Shown here: positions 58,621-64,000 of the stretch, piece by piece
How the letters are laid out: every line of letters starts with the position of its first letter
How positions within the stretch are numbered: position 1 is the first letter of the stretch
Assembly: GCA_037501455.1 (NCBI GenBank)
Contig: CM074857.1
Location: 109,463,501-109,527,500 of the forward strand
Direction of reading: 5' to 3'
Length of the DNA: 64,000 nucleotides
Source: Lantana camara
Taxonomy: Eukaryota; Streptophyta; Magnoliopsida; Lamiales; Verbenaceae
Notes under the pieces: generated by a model
Databases searched by the model: none
Seen by the model: only the letters and a program-made list of their open reading frames with translations
Told to the model about the DNA's origin: nothing
Position numbers and translations under genes: made by a program

Positions 58621-61600
58621 CTACGACGACTCAGACAAAACTAAACCCGAAACAAACAAAGGTAAATCAGAAGACTCAATGCAGGTCGAAACCGCATTTC
58701 TAGCTAATTTGTGGGCTATCATATTAGCGCCATGTTTAATAGAGGAGAAACGAACACCCGCGAACGAAGACAGAATATCGTGGATATCCGAAAATATATT
58801 CCTGACCAGAGAAAGATCATCGGTCCCATCTTGAATCCACACCATCACATTGGAATTGTCTCCTTCAAAAATCTCCCACCTCCACCAGAAATCCTGGGCT
58901 AAGTGGACTGCCGCCAAGGCAGCCAATGATTTCGAAATGAACGGATCTAACATATGCAGCTTCCAATCCGTCTCCCACCAATACAGTTACCACTAGAGTC
59001 CCGCGCGACCACACCAATACTAATAGCATTGTGCTTCGAGAACACAACACAGTCAAAGTTGAGCTTAATCCACCCCTCATCCAGTTTCTTCCACCTGTCG
59101 TCAGCAGCCCCCATAGCCATGCCAAAATTCTCATCATCAATGGCTCTGCACGTTTCAGCCAGCTCCATGGCTAAGTCCAGAAGCTCATGTGGTTGGTTAG
59201 ACACCCCTTCTGCCTTTTTCTTGTTGCGGTGATCCCACACCACCCACAACAAAGCAACCAACTTCCTGCTATCTTCACCATTCAACACCTTCAGCGCCTT
59301 AGACAATCCCGCAACAAAGTCGTCGGCCATCCCAGCTATAACCGACCACGGAATATTAGATAAGGCCCAAGTCTGTCGTTTGAAGGGACACATGATTAGA
59401 GCATGGGTCATTTCTTCGTTGCATCAACCACAATGAACACAGTACACCTCAGTCCCACAGTGTCTACGAACCAAGTTAGTGACTGTAGGTAAGATATTCC
59501 TACAACACCGCCACAAGAAATTCTAAATTTTTTGCCTCACATTGCAACTCCACACCTAATTTCAGATACGATACTTGTCCGACTAGAGGAAGAGGCCCTG
59601 CCTCGCTCCTCAATGTTTAGTGCCAGGTGGTATGCACTCTTCACGCTGAACATGCCATTGGTATTAAAATGCCAAATGATGGTATCGTCTCGTCTTTTGC
59701 TGCCCAAAGGGATGCTTAGGATCAGTTTAGCATCTCTCTCGTGAAACACTACAGAGACTAACTCCTCAATCCCATTTCTGAACATCATCAACCATTAACT
59801 CCGAAACCCATTCTGGACACATCGAAGCACCTTGTCTGAAGGCAGGTCTGAAATTCGGCTCCTCCGGGAGCCATCTATCCCTCCAGATATGAATATTATA
59901 ACCGTTCCCTACCCTCCACCGTATCCCCGCCGCTAGAATACATTGCGCCGCATGCAAGCTTCTCCACACATAGGAAGGAGACCGACCAAGCGGCGCATCC
60001 CAAACTTCAGAATGTGGGAAATACCTCGCCTTCAGGATTCAGCTTAAAAGAGAGTTAGGAAACCTGACTATGTGCCAGAGTTGTTTAGCCAACATTGCGA
60101 GGTTAAAGAGTTTTATCCTGCAGAAACTAAGCCCCCCAACCAGCTTGCTTCTACACAGATTGCTCCAAGAGAGCCAATGAATCTTGTTCTTCTCCCTATC
60201 ATTCCACCAGAATCTCGAGATAGCCACATCAATATCTTGGATAAGACAGTCCGGGAGGAGGAAGCAATTCAGACTGTACGAATGGAAAGCCTACAAAAAT
60301 AATTTAATCAGAACCTCATTTCCTGCCTTCGATAAGAACTTCTCGGAGAAACCCTGAGTATTCCTCTTGATTCTGTCTAATATACTAGAGAACCCGCTTT
60401 TCTTAGATCTACCAATAAGCTAGGGAAGACCAAGGTACCGACCAAGAGACTCCACCTGTTGCACTCCAATAGAACTAGCCAACTCCAATTGTCTATCCAT
60501 CACCACGTTACTACTAAACATCACCAAAGACTTCTACCATTCATCACCTGACTCGAAATCAAGCCAGAACAGTCAAGCACTTCTTTTACACCACTAAAAG
60601 CCTCCACATTACCAACTCCACAAATCATCGTGTCGTCAGCGAAAAACAAATGTGACACTCGGGGTGCTCCAATGCACACCGCCACCCCTCTAAGGCTCCC
60701 CCTATTCTCCAAATCTTGTAAAAGAGCAGAGAAAACTTCAGTGCAAAACAAGAACAAATAAGGGGAAAGGGGGTCTCCTTGCCGAATTCTCCTCTCTGGG
60801 ACCACCGAACCAAATTCACATCCTTCAATAAAAAAGAATACAAAATAGTAGAAATACAGGTAACAATATGCTCAATGAAAGAAAGGGAAAATCCTAACCT
60901 GACCAGAACACGCTCAAGGAACCGCCATTCAACGCGGTCGTATGCCTTGCTCATATCGAGCTTGAGGTTGAAAAAACCTTCCTTTCCTGCAGACTTGTGC
61001 TTAATAAAGTGATTAATTTCAAAAGCAACCAACACATTATCACTTATCAGACAGTTAGGCACAAAAATAGATTGGGAAGGGGAGATCAGTTTACTCAGGT
61101 GGGGTTTGATTCTATTGGTTAAAGCTTTGGAAGCAATTTTGTATACAACGTTGCAAAGACTTATAGGCCGAAACTGAGTAATATGTTCCGGTGATTTACA
61201 CTTAGTATGAGCATAATTTGTGTAAAGTTAAGATTAAGAAAAGCTTTAACACAAGAAATCATATCCCTCCCCACCACAGACCAATAATGCTGAAAGAAAT
61301 ACGGGGGAAAACCATCAGGACCCGGGGATTTAAGGGGATACATAGCTTTGAGTGCAGCAATTACCTCATGCTCGGAGAAGGGAAGAGAAAGCAACTGTTT
61401 CATACCATCATCCACCTTTCTCGGCAGGACTTGCAGGACCTCGTCAATGTAACTCTACTCGCTCTGATTAGACTTGAAGAGACCACTGAAGTACTTCTCT
61501 ATAATCCATTGGATATCCCCCTCTGAACTACACAAACGACCCAAATCATCTCTTAATGCTTCTATCTGATTGGTTTTCTCTCTGTTTTTTGCCTTGGAAT

Positions 61601-62841
61601 GAAAGAATTTCGTATTTCGGTCCCTTTATTTAAGCCATTCCACCTTCGCTCTTTGTTTCCAAACTATTTCCTCCTGTAACAGGGTTTTGTGGATTTGAGC
61701 TTTGATAATTAACTCTCGCTTCTTCCTTAGTTTGTTCCGCAATAGAGGACATTCGAATCTCATTCAACCTGGCTTCCAACTTCTCAATATCAACTGTCTT
61801 ATTTCTTCTAACACCTCTTCTCCAGTTAAGAAGACCCAGTCTGCAAGAATTCACATTTTGAATAACCGACTCTATAGGTGAGGAAGTAAGGGAGCCCTCC
61901 CAGTTTTCCTCGATAACACGTCTACACTCATCTGTCTGAACCCAAGTGGCTTCAAACCTAAAGGGCCTTGCATTTCGTCTGCGCTTCTTGCTATCGCCTT
62001 TAAGCATAGTAAGAATGGAGAGGTGGTCACTATAAGAAGCTGCCACATGAATTACCTTCGCCTCCGGAAAAATAGATCGCCACTCATCGGTGCCAACAGA
62101 CCTGTCAAGCCGAGCCTGGAGAGTATCTGGGATTGCCCTATTTTTGAACCAAGTGAACAAATAGCCAGAGAAACCCAGGTCTGAAAGATTCGTGTCAGAA
62201 AGCGTATCACTAAACGCATACATTTGCGAAGCCATGTGATTATTCCCATATTTCTTCTTATCATTGTTCAAGATTTCGTTGAAGTCCCCGCTCATTAACC
62301 ACGGTTTTGAGGGCAACTTGAATCTCGTTCAATCCATAAACACGTGAGTGGGAATTCAGAATCAAAATTCCTGATGCCTACCGGAAAGCTCAGTAGGGGC
62401 TGAAATGTGAAAACCGAATGAAAGGTGTTGGGATACTCCATCGCTACAGATTACCGACGCCTACCAAAGGAGTGGCATAACAAATCCCAAGTAATATGCC
62501 TGTTTTGCCGCTCTGGAGCTCCATAGAAACCCGTGAAACGTCATTCACCGCTCGTGCCCAAATCTTGTACAATGACATCAATATGGTGTCTAGAAAAACT
62601 TTGGAGAGTAACAACAACTTCATTTCTCCACAACAGTACGAGTCCCCCCACTCTTACCAATGGAGTCCACACTAACGCCATTCAATTTAAGTAACAATTC
62701 TAATCTTTTAATCTGATTCTGCTTACATTTGGTCTCGGATAGAAAGATAACCGAGGGGTTGTGGTCTCTAATAAGGGACCGAAGATTATAAACTCGCCAG
62801 GGACCCCCCGAACCCTGGTAGTTCCAGCTTAAGTAACTCAT
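58621..62841 (-). pseudogene. L1-type LINE ORF2 (endonuclease, RT, RNase H), broken
   Basis: Minus-strand order: endonuclease start (MSYLSWNYQGSGGPWRV; FLSETKCKQNQ) 62620-62841 and continuation (WLMSGDFNEIL; SDHLSIL) 61630-62316; RT (SPGPDGFPPYFFQHYW 61161-61415; KLDMSKAYDRVEW 60625-61062; RQGDPLSPYLF and FADD 60521-60805); zinc-binding zf-RVT region 59537-59969; RNase H (FDCVVFSKHNAISIG; FEGDNSNVMVWIQD; HKLARNAV) 58621-59411. Frame breaks occur between all of these, so it is dead. It would have encoded the enzymes that nick target DNA and copy the LINE RNA. Confidence 0.9.
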
Positions 62842-64000
62842 TGGTCTCGGTGGGGTTGCTGCGCAACCTCTGCCGTTAGATTAGCGATATCCGAAAGGAT
62901 GGGGAGTAAGGAGAGGTGGGTATTCGGGTTCAACTGAGAAGGGGTGGGGGAAGGGACAAGCTTAGACAGCTTGGTGGAGGGGTGCTTGCTGCGGAACTTC
63001 CAGTTAATGGCTACTGTTTTTGGTTGGTCAGCATCGATGTTGACGGACAACGGTATATTAACAAGTTGGCCATCCACGGGAGGGAAAAGGGTGATTGGTG
63101 ATCAAGGATTGAGTGGAGCTCAGAGTATTAGTGAGGGTCGGGGATAAGAGGGAAGGACTGAGGGATGTTGACTGATCTGTAGTTTTGAGCCTTTGTCTAA
63201 CTGGGCTAATGCTCATATCTTTTGTTCTTGGTCGTAGAGTGCCTGAGCTGTATAGTTTGGGGGTGATACTCTGGTGGTCAGAGAGGAGCTCTGAATTGGG
63301 AATCGGTTTACTGATGTCTACAGGAATATGGGCCATGTTTGACGGTTATGGTATTAGGTTGGCTGGTGATAGTCAAAGCGGTTTGTGTGTTCTCTTTATC
63401 GCTAGTATCCGGGATGGTGGGATTAATAGGAGTGGGGGTTGCTTTAAGGATTAAGTGGTTATGACTTCTGTGGTAGTAGGTTCAGGGTCAGAGTTCTTAC
63501 TAAGAGTATGGTTAACTAGAAGGGTGGGAGGGGTTTGGTTTTTGGAAGGATAGGGGTGCTCACTGTCATTCTCTCGCCTAAACCTCCAAGATGAAGAAAG
63601 CTGTCTGGGTTCACTTTTCCTGTCCCGAGTCAGAAAGAGATGGTCATGGCCGCTGCTGAAAGAAGAGGCCCTGAGCCATAAACCGTAAGGGAAGTGGGGG
63701 GGCCGGATCCCTCTTCGTATCTCTTTAGACAGTACTTATCAATGTGATCACAAATACCGCACATATAGCAAAAGTTGGATAGTCTTTCATAATACAACAT
63801 TAACTTAATATCCTTACCCGACAGAAGCTTCAGAATGACACAACGAGGGAGAGGCTCAGTCGTAAGAATACCAACCTGGATCCTCATATAATCTGCATAC
63901 TCAGACGAACCAGACTTCTGAATGCACTCCCGAAAGAGACCAATCTGATTAGCGATAGCTTTGGCTACAGTATTGGTTCTATGCTGAAGATGAAGGCCAT
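62838..64000 (-). pseudogene. LINE ORF1 (DUF4283/zinc-knuckle type), partial and broken
   Basis: 63630-63887 encodes a plant LINE ORF1 segment with a CCHC knuckle CYMCGICDHIDKYC (C-x2-C-x4-H-x4-C). Downstream frames 63058-63336 and 62838-63077 are Ser/Thr/Pro-rich linkers of the same ORF after frameshifts. The protein would bind LINE RNA. Its N-terminus lies to the right of the window. Confidence 0.75.

Overview
This window is nuclear DNA from a flowering plant, most likely a eudicot. The evidence is intron-rich genes with GT..AG junctions, a chloroplast-targeted sugar transporter, a plant bZIP factor, and dense Ty3/gypsy, LINE, CACTA, SINE and MITE elements whose RNase H and chromodomain types are plant-like. 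I cannot name the species. Roughly four fifths of the window is transposon-derived. No rRNA, functional tRNA, CRISPR or bacterial feature was seen.

Layout. 1-13345: a large chromovirus-type (Tekay/Del-like) Ty3/gypsy element on the minus strand, with LTRs of about 3.9 kb, iMet primer site, a broken extra ORF upstream of gag, and broken gag and pol. 13427-20454: fragments of a second LTR family in both orientations, an unassigned 0.9 kb stretch, a tRNA-like SINE piece and a CACTA terminus. 20455-29792: a gag-only LTR element (TR-GAG type) with 4 kb LTRs, an intact 320-aa gag and, between gag and the 3' LTR, a tandem array of short hairpins. 29793-32753: more LTR fragments, with a 476-bp MITE inside. 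33036-38242: an intact 14-exon gene for a plastid sugar/proton symporter (556 aa). 38530-46697: a short-LTR (Reina-like) gypsy remnant carrying a LINE fragment, cut by another LTR with truncated pol. 48010-50279: a MITE followed by a four-exon bZIP gene (261 aa). 51183-57916 (minus): an intact six-exon GT90 (DUF821, rumi-like) O-glucosyltransferase gene. 58568 to the end: a decayed L1-type LINE on the minus strand.

The three host genes look intact and have no evident common pathway. bZIP and GT90 are convergent. Their introns and promoters have been remodelled by small elements: a SINE in GT90 intron 4, a 925-bp foldback in intron 3, a MITE about 150 bp upstream of the bZIP TATA box, and an LTR end 282 bp upstream of the transporter start codon.

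Two observations stand out. First, several LTRs of one family and the gag-only element carry tandem units of about 30 bp, each a short hairpin whose two arms differ from unit to unit but stay complementary. Second, the first exon of the GT90 gene ends in a 64-bp tandem duplication that includes the splice donor. As a result two different start codon/donor pairs, in different frames, both join in frame to exon 2.
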